NCBI GenBank assembly: GCA_944368945.1
Contig: CALVXH010000003.1
Span: 1-45,308 of the forward strand
Source of the DNA: an uncultured Bacilli bacterium
Lineage (GTDB): Bacteria; Bacillota_I; Bacilli_A; RFN20; CAG-826
DNA length: 45,308 nt
Reading direction: 5' to 3'
Shown here: positions 35,254-42,945 of the stretch, piece by piece
How positions within the stretch are numbered: position 1 is the stretch's first letter
How the letters are laid out: each line of letters starts with the position of its first letter
Program-made: the position numbers and the translations under genes
Notes under the pieces: generated by a model
What the model was told of the DNA's origin: nothing
Database searches by the model: none
What the model saw: only the letters and a program-made list of their open reading frames with translations

Positions 35254-36282
35254 TTAAAAAATAGGATTTTGTATAGGCGCAGGATCTACTACGCCGTTCA
35301 CTATCTCGTCTTTAAGTCTTTTAAATATATCGTTATTTTCTCTTAAAAATTGTTTAGCAGTTTCTCTGCCTTGTCCCATTCTTTGTCCATAAACCTCATA
35401 CCATGAACCACTCTTTTTAACAATTCCTTTTTCAATTGCTAAATCAAGCAATTCACCTTCTTTTGAGATTCCTTTTCCGTATATGATATCAACTTTACAA
35501 CTTTTGAATGGTGGTGAAACCTTATTCTTTACCACTTTAATTGTTACAACGTTTCCAATAATATTTATTCCATCTTTAATCGCTTCGCTTCTCCTAATAT
35601 CAATGCGAACACTTGAATAGAACTTTAAAGCTCTCCCGCCAGTTGTTGTTTCATTATTTCCATAAATAACACCAACCTTTTCTCTAAGTTGATTTATAAA
35701 AATTAATGTACAACCATTTTTATTTAAAACTCCAGTAATTTTTCTCATTGCTTTTGACATCATTCGAGCCTGCAAACCAACGCTAGAATCAGTCATTTGT
35801 CCTTCTAATTCAGCTTGAGGAACTAATGCAGCAACGCTATCAACTACAATTAATGAAAATACACCACTTTTTGCAAGTCTTTCAACAATTTCAAGAGCTT
35901 CTTCACCAGTATCAGGTTGACTTAAAATAAGGTTATCAATGTCTACACCTAGTACTTTGGCATAATCAGGATCGATACTATTTTCAGCATCAATATATGC
36001 CGCATATCCTCCTTTAGCTTGTACTTCAGCAACCGCAGTTAAAGCAAGGGTGGTTTTACCACTACTTTCTGGACCATATATTTCAATGATTCTCCCTTTA
36101 GGATAGCCACCAACTCCAAGGCAATTATCTAGAAGTATACTCCCACTAGAAATCGCATCGCAATCAACATTAGGATGATCTCCTAATCTAACAACCGACC
36201 CCTTGCCAAATTCTTTTTCAACTTGGAATAAAATATTTTTTAGTGCGTCGCTACTAATAGTTTTCTTTTTTTCTTCGTTCAT
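35254..36282 (-). CDS. recA: Recombinase RecA
   Basis: ATP-dependent strand-exchange protein of 342 residues. Walker A GPESSGKT is at 70-77, Walker [13 protein letters not shown] near 140, the L1/L2 loops around 155-210 include [11 protein letters not shown] and INQLREKVG, followed by [14 protein letters not shown]. It starts at an ATG with an AAAGGAG site. No LexA/DinR-type box (GAAC-N4-GTTC) was seen in the short upstream region, so SOS control at this position is not evident. Confidence 0.98.
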   Translation of the reverse strand: MNEEKKKTISSDALKNILFQVEKEFGKGSVVRLGDHPNVDCDAISSGSILLDNCLGVGGYPKGRIIEIYGPESSGKTTLALTAVAEVQAKGGYAAYIDAENSIDPDYAKVLGVDIDNLILSQPDTGEEALEIVERLAKSGVFSLIVVDSVAALVPQAELEGQMTDSSVGLQARMMSKAMRKITGVLNKNGCTLIFINQLREKVGVIYGNNETTTGGRALKFYSSVRIDIRRSEAIKDGINIIGNVVTIKVVKNKVSPPFKSCKVDIIYGKGISKEGELLDLAIEKGIVKKSGSWYEVYGQRMGQGRETAKQFLRENNDIFKRLKDEIVNGVVDPAPIQNPIF

Positions 36283-36337
36283 TAAAAACTCCTTTCACTA
36301 TGCACAACAAACAGAATAACAATTTTTTTCTTTTTTG

Positions 36338-36814
36338 TTATTTAGATTGTGTAATAATGCTTAAAACTGTTGAAATTACAGCTTCAACACAATATTCTCT
36401 TAAAACATTTCTTTCCATTTGTAAATGTAATGGGATTGGCCATGCTTGTCCATTGAAGACGATACACATAAAGCATGTACCAACATCTGTACCTTCTTCA
36501 CAAACTGCTGGTCCTGCATTTCCAGTAAATGCAACACAAACATCAACACCTAAAAGTTTTTGACCTTTAATAGCCATTTGTTGACAAACTTCATAGCTAA
36601 CAACACCATATTTATCGATATATTCTTGTGGAATACCAACAACATTAACTTTTACTTCTGGTGAATAAGCGACTATGCTTCCTTTAAAAACTTTACTTGC
36701 ACCACTTACATCTGTAAATGTTTTTGCAAATAATCCACCTGTAAAAGATTCAACGGAACCAATAGTTAAATTTCTATTAGCTAATTCATCAATAAGTTTT
36801 TGGACATTATTCAT
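36338..36814 (-). CDS. Stand-alone CinA C-terminal domain / PncC-type amidase
   Basis: A protein of 158 residues corresponding to the C-terminal half of CinA; this domain hydrolyses nicotinamide mononucleotide to nicotinate mononucleotide. The signature SVESFTGGLFAKTFTDVSGASKVFKGSIVAYS lies at about 19-50, split here by no gap, and AFTGNAGPA is near 95. The N-terminal COG1058 domain of full-length CinA (about 415 residues in Bacillus) is absent, and the upstream gene is intact pgsA, so no remnant remains. The AGGAGGGG ribosome site is strong. The gene overlaps pgsA by eight nt and precedes recA as cinA does in Bacillus. Confidence 0.88.
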   Translation of the reverse strand: MNNVQKLIDELANRNLTIGSVESFTGGLFAKTFTDVSGASKVFKGSIVAYSPEVKVNVVGIPQEYIDKYGVVSYEVCQQMAIKGQKLLGVDVCVAFTGNAGPAVCEEGTDVGTCFMCIVFNGQAWPIPLHLQMERNVLREYCVEAVISTVLSIITQSK

Positions 36815-37484
36815 TATTTTCCCCTCCTAAAACATGAATGTTTTGTTTTACATAAATTACGCCACTTAAAACACTAAAGAATGTGGCAATATAACAAAGC
36901 CAATCACTAATATGCAAATACATTGGCCAATTATAATCAAAATATGAAAATGGGAATCCATTTAATAAAACAATCAAAATAGCAAACATTTGAGTAATTG
37001 TTTTAACTTTTCCAAATACATTAGCAGCAATAACAACTCGTTTTTGAGCAGCCATGAACCTTAATCCATCAACTACTAAATCTCTAACAACCATTATAAT
37101 TACGCAAAAGAATGGAAATTTAGCATCAAGACCTAAACTTGTGAAATTTAGTGCTAAAAATATCATCATTGAATTAACTAACATTTTGTCAGCAATAGGA
37201 TCTAAGAATTTGCCCAAATCAGTTACTTCGTTATTTTTTCTTGCTAAATATCCATCAAGTGAATCTGTAAGACTAGCTAATGCGAATACAGCAAAAATAA
37301 TAATCATAATCCAATTAATTGTTGGACCATCTAATGATGAAGTTAAATTTATATTTCCTGAAAGTGCGATACTGATTACACCAAATTGATCTAATAAATA
37401 AAGAATAATTAAAGTAATAATTAAAAATAATGCCATTATAATACGGCAAATTGTTATTTTTGTAGGTAAATTAATCTTCTTCAT
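36807..37484 (-). CDS. pgsA: CDP-diacylglycerol-glycerol-3-phosphate 3-phosphatidyltransferase
   Basis: Makes phosphatidylglycerol phosphate, the first step to phosphatidylglycerol. The protein has 225 residues and about five hydrophobic helices. The CDP-alcohol phosphotransferase motif D-x2-D-G-x2-A-R-x8-G-x3-D-x3-D is visible as DSLDGYLAR followed by GKFLDPIADK near 75-100. The ATG at 37484 was chosen because longer reading to 37526 runs into the 3' end of the RNase P RNA. A five-codon upstream reading frame (MKKVH) ends two nt before the start, and there is only a weak GAAGAAAG ribosome site. Probably co-transcribed with rnpB. Confidence 0.93.
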   Translation of the reverse strand: MKKINLPTKITICRIIMALFLIITLIILYLLDQFGVISIALSGNINLTSSLDGPTINWIMIIIFAVFALASLTDSLDGYLARKNNEVTDLGKFLDPIADKMLVNSMMIFLALNFTSLGLDAKFPFFCVIIMVVRDLVVDGLRFMAAQKRVVIAANVFGKVKTITQMFAILIVLLNGFPFSYFDYNWPMYLHISDWLCYIATFFSVLSGVIYVKQNIHVLGGENNE

Positions 37485-37510
37485 AGTTAGTGCACTTTCT
37501 TCATGAGTAC

Positions 37511-37848
37511 TCAGTCCGTAAGCCATGTTATGTTTTATGCAATCATTTATCTAAACTTACGTTTACTAGTTGGGATTCAGTTCTCCTTCCTAATCTCCTC
37601 TACCAAAATTTGAGTTTCTCGCTTAAGGGGTTTACCAACGTTTCATTTTACTCTTTCAAGTAAATTCGTCACTGTGGCACTTTATGGATTCCAATCATGA
37701 GTAATCTTTTAGATCTTCATCCGCCGTTACTTTCTCCAAAGTACCTAGCCTTATTTTTTAAGCTAGCATAATCACTACTTCCATCGCAGGAAGTGCGAGC
37801 ATGGACTTTCCTCTAATTCATAAAAGAATCAGCGATTGCATGGACTGA
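37511..37848 (-). ncRNA. rnpB: RNase P RNA, Bacillus (B) type
   Basis: Catalytic RNA that removes tRNA 5' leaders. On the minus strand the universal block GAGGAAAGTCC (plus 37803-37813) is followed by ATGCTCGCAC, then GTGCCACAGTGACGAA, GGTAAACCCC, GCGAGAAACTCAAATTTTGG and, near the 3' end, AGATAAATGATTGC (37539-37552). All match B-type RNase P RNA. The ends pair as helix P1: TCAGTCC at 37842-37848 with GGACTGA at 37511-37517. The length of about 338 nt is a little under the B. subtilis ~400 nt. It lies immediately after gpsB, as in Bacillus, with no separate terminator before pgsA. Confidence 0.95.
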
Positions 37849-37852
37849 AATG

Positions 37853-38209
37853 CTATTTAATCTTGCTAGGATCAATACCCATTTGATAAAGTTTCTTCTC
37901 ATAAGCACTGCAGCGTTGTAACAACTCTAAGTTATCAAGAGAGGATTGATGAGATGTTGATAATGCAATATTTTTACTCTTCTGAATAGAAATAACAGTA
38001 TCTTTTTCTCTAAGTGATGCTTTTAATGTTTCATTATCTCTTTTAAGAGAAATAATTTTTCCGTTTAGCGCATCAATTTCTTTATCAATGGACTTATAAT
38101 CTTCAAGAATTTTATCTAAAAAAGCATCAACCTCATCAGGATCATATCCCTTTTGATTTTGCTTGAATTTTTTATTTAAAATATCTTTCCAATCTAGATT
38201 AAGTTTCAT
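37853..38209 (-). CDS. gpsB: GpsB/DivIVA-domain cell division protein
   Basis: A coiled-coil protein of 118 residues that in Bacillus links the division machinery to peptidoglycan synthesis. The N-terminal DivIVA-type lipid/partner-binding segment contains KKFKQNQKGYDPDEVDAFLDKILEDY near residues 12-38, followed by a coiled coil to about 80 and a short C-terminal helical region with ELLQRCSAYEKKLYQMG. The start at 38209 is supported by an AGGA site eight nt upstream. An in-frame ATG at 38257 overlaps the promoter and is rejected. Upstream of rnpB as in Bacillus. Confidence 0.9.
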   Translation of the reverse strand: MKLNLDWKDILNKKFKQNQKGYDPDEVDAFLDKILEDYKSIDKEIDALNGKIISLKRDNETLKASLREKDTVISIQKSKNIALSTSHQSSLDNLELLQRCSAYEKKLYQMGIDPSKIK

Positions 38210-38228
38210 TGTATTTCCTAACATATAA

Positions 38229-38257
38229 ATTATATTCGAGAACTTGAATATTATCAA
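38229..38257 (-). promoter_or_regulatory. Promoter of gpsB-rnpB
   Basis: On the minus strand TTGATA (38257-38252) and TATAAT (38234-38229) are separated by exactly 17 nt. Transcription would begin near 38222 and give a 13-nt leader with an AGGA ribosome site. Confidence 0.6.
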
Positions 38258-38367
38258 TAAATTACAGTTCTTTTACTAGATAAAATGCACTCAATTATTA
38301 AGTTAAAAAAGAGCAAGAATTAATTTAAAAATAGAAAAATAAAATCTTTTGAAATGTTTTACTTATG

Positions 38368-38396
38368 TTGAAAGAGAAATCAAAAGTTTTTATAAT
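38368..38396 (+). promoter_or_regulatory. Promoter of exonuclease-recU, leaderless geometry
   Basis: TTGAAA (38368-38373) and TATAAT (38391-38396) are 17 nt apart. The ATG at 38404 comes seven nt after the -10 box, where transcription should start, and no ribosome site is present. Confidence 0.55.
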
Positions 38397-38403
38397 TCAT
38401 GTT

Positions 38404-39129
38404 ATGAAGTTTATTAACAAGTTATTAAATGATGCAAATGAAATTATTTTCATGGATTTTGAAGGTACGCAATTAACTCAGGAAATAATTGCTATTGGTG
38501 CAATTAAAATCGAGTTAGACAATAAAAAAAGAATAAAAAAGACGCATAAACCATTTAAAATTTTTATTAGAGCTGAGGGAGTGGTCGGCCCAGTTGTTGA
38601 ACATTTAACAGGTATAAATGATCTATTTTTATTTCAACATGGTGATAAATTTGTTGATGCTATTAAAAAATTTAAAAACTATTGTGGCACTAATTTAAAC
38701 CAAACCGTTTTTATGACTTATGGAAATTTCGATATGAGATTGTTACATCAAACTTCCATAATTAATCACCTAGACGATGATGATTTTATTCACCTTATTT
38801 ACAAGAAAAATATTGATTTTTCAAATATTGTGGCAAAATTTTGCCGTAGTTCTAGAAATGAAATGCTCTCATTATTTGATGCTTTAAAAAAATTTGAAAT
38901 TACCCCTACTGGAGATGCTCACGACCCTCAAAGTGATGCTATCAATTTATCACTATTGTATAACGCCTTTTTAACAGAAAAACGTATTTTAAAAGAAGAA
39001 TATTTAAAAGTTTTATTAAATAATCCTCATTTGCCTGCACCTATTTATAAAATTATGAAAAAGATTGTAACTGATGGAGTTGCTACTACTGATGATCTTT
39101 CAACATTTATTGACGAGGAAATTAGGTGA
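38404..39129 (+). CDS. DEDDh-family 3'-5' exonuclease (RNase T / KapD-like)
   Basis: A predicted exonuclease of 241 residues. Catalytic acidic motifs are in order: IIFMDFEGT near residue 15 (Asp, Glu), TYGNFDMRLL near 115 (Asp) and AHDPQSDA near 170 (His, Asp), the DEDDh pattern. The length and context suggest an ERI-1/KapD-like enzyme, though the substrate is unknown. The ATG at 38404 coincides with the expected transcription start; an upstream in-frame ATG at 38365 falls on the -35 box and would add 13 residues before the domain. TGA stop overlaps the recU GTG start by four nt. Confidence 0.82.
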   Translation: MKFINKLLNDANEIIFMDFEGTQLTQEIIAIGAIKIELDNKKRIKKTHKPFKIFIRAEGVVGPVVEHLTGINDLFLFQHGDKFVDAIKKFKNYCGTNLNQTVFMTYGNFDMRLLHQTSIINHLDDDDFIHLIYKKNIDFSNIVAKFCRSSRNEMLSLFDALKKFEITPTGDAHDPQSDAINLSLLYNAFLTEKRILKEEYLKVLLNNPHLPAPIYKIMKKIVTDGVATTDDLSTFIDEEIR

Positions 39130-39683
39130 TTAAAATAAATTTTGAAATAAACAAAGAAAATAATATTATCAGATATCAAAATCGTGGGATGTCATTAGAA
39201 CAAGAAATCAATGAATCAAATGAATATTACTTAAATAATGAAATAGCTATAATCTATAAAAAACCAACACCAATAAATATTGTAAAGTGCCAAGAAAATA
39301 AAATTAGTGAAGCATATTTTGAAGCTAAAAGTACAACGGATTATAATGGAGTATATCAAGGACTTTATATTGATTTTGAGGCTAAAAGTACACAATCAAA
39401 AACAAGTTTTCCTATCAAAAATATACAAAATAATCAATTTTTGCACGCAAAAAGAATATTTAAGGCACTAGGTGTATCATTTTTCATCATTGAATTTTCA
39501 AAATTAAATCGTTATTTTATATTACCAACAAAACTTTTACTTTATTTTATAAAAGTAAATAAAAGTTCATCAATACCACTAAGTTTTTTTATAAAAGAAT
39601 GTATAGAAATTAATAGAAAAATAAATCCTCCATTAGATTACTTATCTTTAATAAAGGATCATTTAGATTTATTTTTAATGTAA
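39126..39683 (+). CDS. recU: Holliday junction resolvase RecU
   Basis: Resolves four-way junctions in recombination and DNA repair. The protein has 185 residues. Family motifs are nearly complete: YQNRGMSLEQEINESNEYY near 17-35, AIIYKKPTPINIV near 40-52, and the metal-binding core TTDYNGVYQGLYIDFEAKST near 70-89 followed by KTSFPIKNI. Starts with GTG at 39126, supported by a GAGG site seven nt upstream. The 3' end overlaps the convergent nth gene by 25 nt with no terminator. In Bacillus recU sits beside ponA; here a penicillin-binding protein gene is absent at this locus. Confidence 0.94.
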   Translation: MIKINFEINKENNIIRYQNRGMSLEQEINESNEYYLNNEIAIIYKKPTPINIVKCQENKISEAYFEAKSTTDYNGVYQGLYIDFEAKSTQSKTSFPIKNIQNNQFLHAKRIFKALGVSFFIIEFSKLNRYFILPTKLLLYFIKVNKSSSIPLSFFIKECIEINRKINPPLDYLSLIKDHLDLFLM

Positions 39684-40300
39684 TTACAAAAGCCACTTAA
39701 TTTGCATTCATTGCATTTTGGAGCAAGTGCTTTACAAAAATATCTTCCAAAATGAATAAACTGATGATGTAATAGAATCCATCTATCTTTTGGAAATTCC
39801 TTTTTAAGTTTTCCTTCAATAGCTAAAACATCATCATCTTCTTTTACTAAACCAAGTCTCTTAGATACTCTAGCAACATGTGTATCCACTGGAAATTCTG
39901 GTATCTTAAATAATTCAACCCTAACGACATTACTTGTTTTATTTCCTACACCACTTAAACTCATTAAATCATCTTTTGAAATAGGAACTACTCCATTAAA
40001 TTTGTCTAATAAATCTTTTGTAATTGACTTAATATTTTTTGCTTTATTTTTATAAAGCCCTAATGATTTAATCATATTTTCAATGTCCGCGAGTGAAGCA
40101 TTATTCAATTCTTCTAATGTTTTGTATTTTTCAAAAAGCGCATCAGTCACCTTATTAACTTTTTTATCTGTGCATTGGGCGCTTAGCATAACACTAATTA
40201 AAAAACCATAATCAGAATAATAAGTTAATTCACATGATGCGTTAGGCAAAATCTCATCAAAATATTGCTGTATTAAAAAGACTTTATCACTTAATTTCAT
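39659..40300 (-). CDS. nth: Endonuclease III
   Basis: DNA glycosylase/AP lyase that removes oxidised pyrimidines. The protein has 213 residues. The helix-hairpin-helix LSGVGNKTSNVV near 110-121 holds the catalytic lysine, the catalytic aspartate is in FPVDTHVARVSKRLGL near 133-148, and the [4Fe-4S] cysteines follow the family spacing C-x6-C-x2-C-x5-C near the C-terminus (CKALAPKCNECKLSGFC). The ATG at 40300 was preferred to a TTG two codons earlier. It overlaps dnaD by 14 nt, the reverse of the usual gap. Confidence 0.96.
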   Translation of the reverse strand: MKLSDKVFLIQQYFDEILPNASCELTYYSDYGFLISVMLSAQCTDKKVNKVTDALFEKYKTLEELNNASLADIENMIKSLGLYKNKAKNIKSITKDLLDKFNGVVPISKDDLMSLSGVGNKTSNVVRVELFKIPEFPVDTHVARVSKRLGLVKEDDDVLAIEGKLKKEFPKDRWILLHHQFIHFGRYFCKALAPKCNECKLSGFCNYIKNKSK

Positions 40301-40862
40301 TTCCAAAATTATCTTCTTCTCTCATTTTTTTAACAATAATTCTATCGATAGAATTAATATTAGTTATATTTTTTGCTTTTGCATCTTTAATACTGTCTAA
40401 AATGATTTTTCTATTTGTTCCACTAGAAATCCAATCATCAATTCTATTTATTTCTAAAGGTGTTAATGATCTTTGGAATAATTTTTGCATTTCATCAAAA
40501 ACTTGAGTTCTTGTTTCTTCTAATTCGTTATTTTCATCAATTTCAGCTTCATTAAAAATAGTCTCTTGAAACAATTTATAAACTATCTTTTTAATTGGTT
40601 CTAAACTAGTAAAAGCTTTTTTACCATCGTTTCCGATATCAATATATTTTTTTAAGAAAAGGTTCGATAATCTTTCATCAATAAAATCTTTTGATAAAGT
40701 TGTTTTTAAAGCTATATCATCAGCAGTTATAAATGAAGAGTCATCATTAGTTAAATGGTCTATCATAAGTAAAATGACTAAGTCTGTTTCGTCAAGATTT
40801 AATTTTTTGTAGTATTCAACTAATAAAAATTGAAAATTAATTGCATTTCCATTAAATATCAT
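40287..40862 (-). CDS. dnaD: DnaD-family replication initiation protein
   Basis: Primosomal protein that helps load the replicative helicase in low-GC Gram-positives. The protein has 191 residues. The N-terminal winged-helix domain (about 1-100) contains LDETDLVILLMIDHLTND and ITADDIALKTTLSKDFIDERL. The C-terminal DDBH2/DnaB_2 domain (about 118-180) contains FDEMQKLFQRSLTPLEINRIDDWI. A GGAGG site six nt before the ATG supports the start. It is next to nth, as in Bacillus. Confidence 0.9.
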   Translation of the reverse strand: MIFNGNAINFQFLLVEYYKKLNLDETDLVILLMIDHLTNDDSSFITADDIALKTTLSKDFIDERLSNLFLKKYIDIGNDGKKAFTSLEPIKKIVYKLFQETIFNEAEIDENNELEETRTQVFDEMQKLFQRSLTPLEINRIDDWISSGTNRKIILDSIKDAKAKNITNINSIDRIIVKKMREEDNFGNEIK

Positions 40863-41484
40863 ATTCTTCCTCCAAAACTGCGTTATATTTCTTATTCTCT
40901 TCTTCTACTTTGCATTTATTTAGAAGCGTGACTAATCTTTCATTATCCTTTAAAAGTTTTCTTAAAGATTCATCAACGTTTAAATTATATTCCTTAATGA
41001 ATCTTTTTGCTCTTAAAATTCTTAACGGATCTTCTTGGATTCTTGTTAAAGGATCACCAATAAACTTAAGGCGCCTATTTTTAATGTCATCTAAAAATGG
41101 AAGCGAAACTTTTTCAACTTCATATTTTTCGTTAATATAAATTGCATTAATTGTAAAATCTCGGCGTTTAACATCAATGTCAAGGCTATTAACAAATGTA
41201 ATGACATTTGGATGCCTATGATCAATATAGTTTTTTTCTTCTCTTAATGTAACTATATCAACATTTTCATTATTTATTTTTAATTTTAATACACCATATT
41301 TCTTAAAAGTTTCATTAGCTTTTAAAAATTTTAATGAATCAAAAGGTGTTGCGTCAGTAACAAAGTCAAAATCATGTATTTTTCTTCCAAATAAAAAATC
41401 ACGACTTGTACTTCCAATCATATAAAGTCTAAAACCATGTTTATTAAATATTTTTTTAAGCAAATCAAAAATTTCAACGTTCAT
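40852..41484 (-). CDS. Minimal CCA-adding enzyme / poly(A) polymerase head-domain protein
   Basis: A class II nucleotidyltransferase of 210 residues. The catalytic motif reads IGSTSRDFLFGRKIHDFDFVT at about 23-43, with the metal-binding DFDF aspartates. RRDFTINAIY near 107 is the ribose/primer motif, and QEDPLRILRAKRF near 150 is the nucleotide-specificity helix. The body and tail domains of CCA transferases (usual total about 390-450 residues) are missing, and the next gene in all frames is dnaD. It could be a tRNA CCA enzyme of unusual size or a related minimal transferase. No clear ribosome site precedes the ATG at 41484. The position between HU and dnaD matches cca in Bacillus only loosely. 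Confidence 0.75.
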   Translation of the reverse strand: MNVEIFDLLKKIFNKHGFRLYMIGSTSRDFLFGRKIHDFDFVTDATPFDSLKFLKANETFKKYGVLKLKINNENVDIVTLREEKNYIDHRHPNVITFVNSLDIDVKRRDFTINAIYINEKYEVEKVSLPFLDDIKNRRLKFIGDPLTRIQEDPLRILRAKRFIKEYNLNVDESLRKLLKDNERLVTLLNKCKVEEENKKYNAVLEEEYDI

Positions 41485-41540
41485 ATTAAGTAACGTATAA
41501 AAAAGAGGCTATTTCGCACCTATATTTTTTTGTTATATAA

Positions 41541-41816
41541 CTATTTTACAGATTCTTTTAAATTTTTGCTTGGCTTGAATCCAACAGTCTTTGTAGCAGG
41601 AATTGTGATTCGGCCGTGGTCTCCCACTGGACTAGTTCCGACTCTTTCTTTTCTAGTTTTTACTTGAAATACGCCAAAGCCGGAGATCTTAACTGAATCA
41701 CCAGAGCGTAAAGAGTTTTCCATTTGATCAAATAAAACATCAACTACTCTTTCTACTTCTTTTTTGCTAAGCTCACAGATTTCAGATACAGCAACAACTA
41801 ATTCAGCCTTATTCAT
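41541..41816 (-). CDS. DNA-binding protein HU
   Basis: A histone-like protein of 91 residues that bends and compacts DNA. It has the N-terminal helix pair (MNKAELVVAVSEICELSKKEVERVVDVLFDQ is the family form), GDSVKISGFGVFQVKTRKERVG near 38-59, and the arm region GRITIPATKTVGFKPSKNLK at the end. A GGGGAG site supports the ATG. A consensus promoter with a palindrome in its spacer lies 58 nt upstream. Confidence 0.96.
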   Translation of the reverse strand: MNKAELVVAVSEICELSKKEVERVVDVLFDQMENSLRSGDSVKISGFGVFQVKTRKERVGTSPVGDHGRITIPATKTVGFKPSKNLKESVK

Positions 41817-41873
41817 AATAACTCTCCCCTTTCGATTTTATTAAAACATAGATAGATTTTTTTATCAATATTA

Positions 41874-41901
41874 ATAATAATTAAGTAAATTTACTTGTCA
41901 A
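41874..41901 (-). promoter_or_regulatory. Promoter of the HU gene with palindromic spacer
   Basis: On the minus strand TTGACA (41901-41896) and TATTAT (41879-41874) are 16 nt apart. The spacer holds a perfect 14-bp palindrome, AAGTAAATTTACTT (41883-41896). A second weaker box pair (TTGATA, TTTAAT) lies closer to the gene. Confidence 0.5.
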
Positions 41902-41943
41902 TTATATAAAAATTTTTTTGTTATCAAAAACAGATATATTTTT

Positions 41944-42945
41944 TTAAAAAGTTTCTAATTTTAGCGGTCTCAGCATTGTTTCTTTGACAACATCACTTGG
42001 TTTTTTATACTCAAAAAGTATGTTATATAACGCAAAAATAATAGGCATATCAATATTATTTTCTTTTGCTATCTTATATACAACTTTAACTACATTTAAA
42101 CCTTCAACTGTCTTCTCATTTTCATTAAGTGCCTTTAATACACTATTATCTTTACCTACTTTTTCGCCAAACGAAAAATTTCTTGATTCTTTAGATGAAG
42201 CAGTCAATATTAAGTCACCAACTCCAGTAAGCCCAAAAAAAGTTTCTTTTTTTGCGTTAAAACGAGTGCCAAATCTAGCAAGTTCTGATAAGCCCCTGGT
42301 TATTAATGCGCTCCTAGAATTTTCTTTATATCCTAATCCGTATAAAATTCCACTTGCAATAGCGATAGCATTTTTTATACTTGAAGAATACTCAGCACCA
42401 GCCTCGTCTGTTAAGGCATAAACTCTAAAATAAGAATTTGAAAATAGTGTTTGAACAAACTTTGCAACCTCTAAATCGCTGCTAACAGAATTAATGCATG
42501 TTAAATCATGGTTTAAAATATTTTTGGCAAAACCAGGTCCTAAAATTGAACATAATTTATAATCAATATTTGAAGACAACTTTTTCCTTAAAAAGTCTAA
42601 AATTCGCGAATTAGTCGATGGTTCAAGGCCTTTGGTCGCATTAATAATTAATACTTTCTTACCTGATAAGTATAAATTAAAAACATCAATAATGTCTTTA
42701 ATAGACTTTGATGGAACAGCAATAATAATTGTCTGAAAATCTTTAATCTTTGAAACATCAGAAGTAAACTTAATATTTTCATTTAATTTAAGATTGTCAA
42801 AATATTTATTCTCAATATGCGATGAATTTAAAGATTTAGCCCTGGCTTCATCTCTACAATAGAGCAAAACATTATTACCATTATCATTTAAGACATTAGC
42901 AATTGCTAATGCAAAAGCACCACATCCATATATAAAAATATCCAT
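41944..42945 (-). CDS. gpsA: Glycerol-3-phosphate dehydrogenase [NAD(P)+]
   Basis: Makes sn-glycerol 3-phosphate, the backbone of membrane lipids, from dihydroxyacetone phosphate. The protein has 333 residues. The nucleotide motif YGCGAFALAIANVL lies at about 6-19 (the first glycine is replaced by cysteine-flanked GCGAFA). KGLEPS near 108, then the catalytic-lysine region SSIKNAIAIASGILYGLGYKEN near 188-209, and GLTGVGDLILTASSKESRN near 236-254 all match the family. The TAATG junction with der suggests coupled translation. Confidence 0.95.
   Translation of the reverse strand: MDIFIYGCGAFALAIANVLNDNGNNVLLYCRDEARAKSLNSSHIENKYFDNLKLNENIKFTSDVSKIKDFQTIIIAVPSKSIKDIIDVFNLYLSGKKVLIINATKGLEPSTNSRILDFLRKKLSSNIDYKLCSILGPGFAKNILNHDLTCINSVSSDLEVAKFVQTLFSNSYFRVYALTDEAGAEYSSSIKNAIAIASGILYGLGYKENSRSALITRGLSELARFGTRFNAKKETFFGLTGVGDLILTASSKESRNFSFGEKVGKDNSVLKALNENEKTVEGLNVVKVVYKIAKENNIDMPIIFALYNILFEYKKPSDVVKETMLRPLKLETF

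Noticed and set aside
36315..36342. Hairpin AATAACAA/TTGTTATT before recA
   Set aside because: It is AT-only, overlaps the pncC stop region and has no clear T-run; probably chance in AT-rich DNA.
37054..37389. Plus-strand open reading frame of 111 codons
   Set aside because: Opposite pgsA including its catalytic motif; a shadow frame.
41490..41530. Terminator after HU
   Set aside because: The only hairpin on the minus strand (AGGT...GCCT, then six T) has a four-pair stem with one wobble pair, too weak to call.
41984..42421. Plus-strand open reading frame of 145 codons
   Set aside because: Fully opposite gpsA, whose protein motifs are intact; no ribosome site or promoter.
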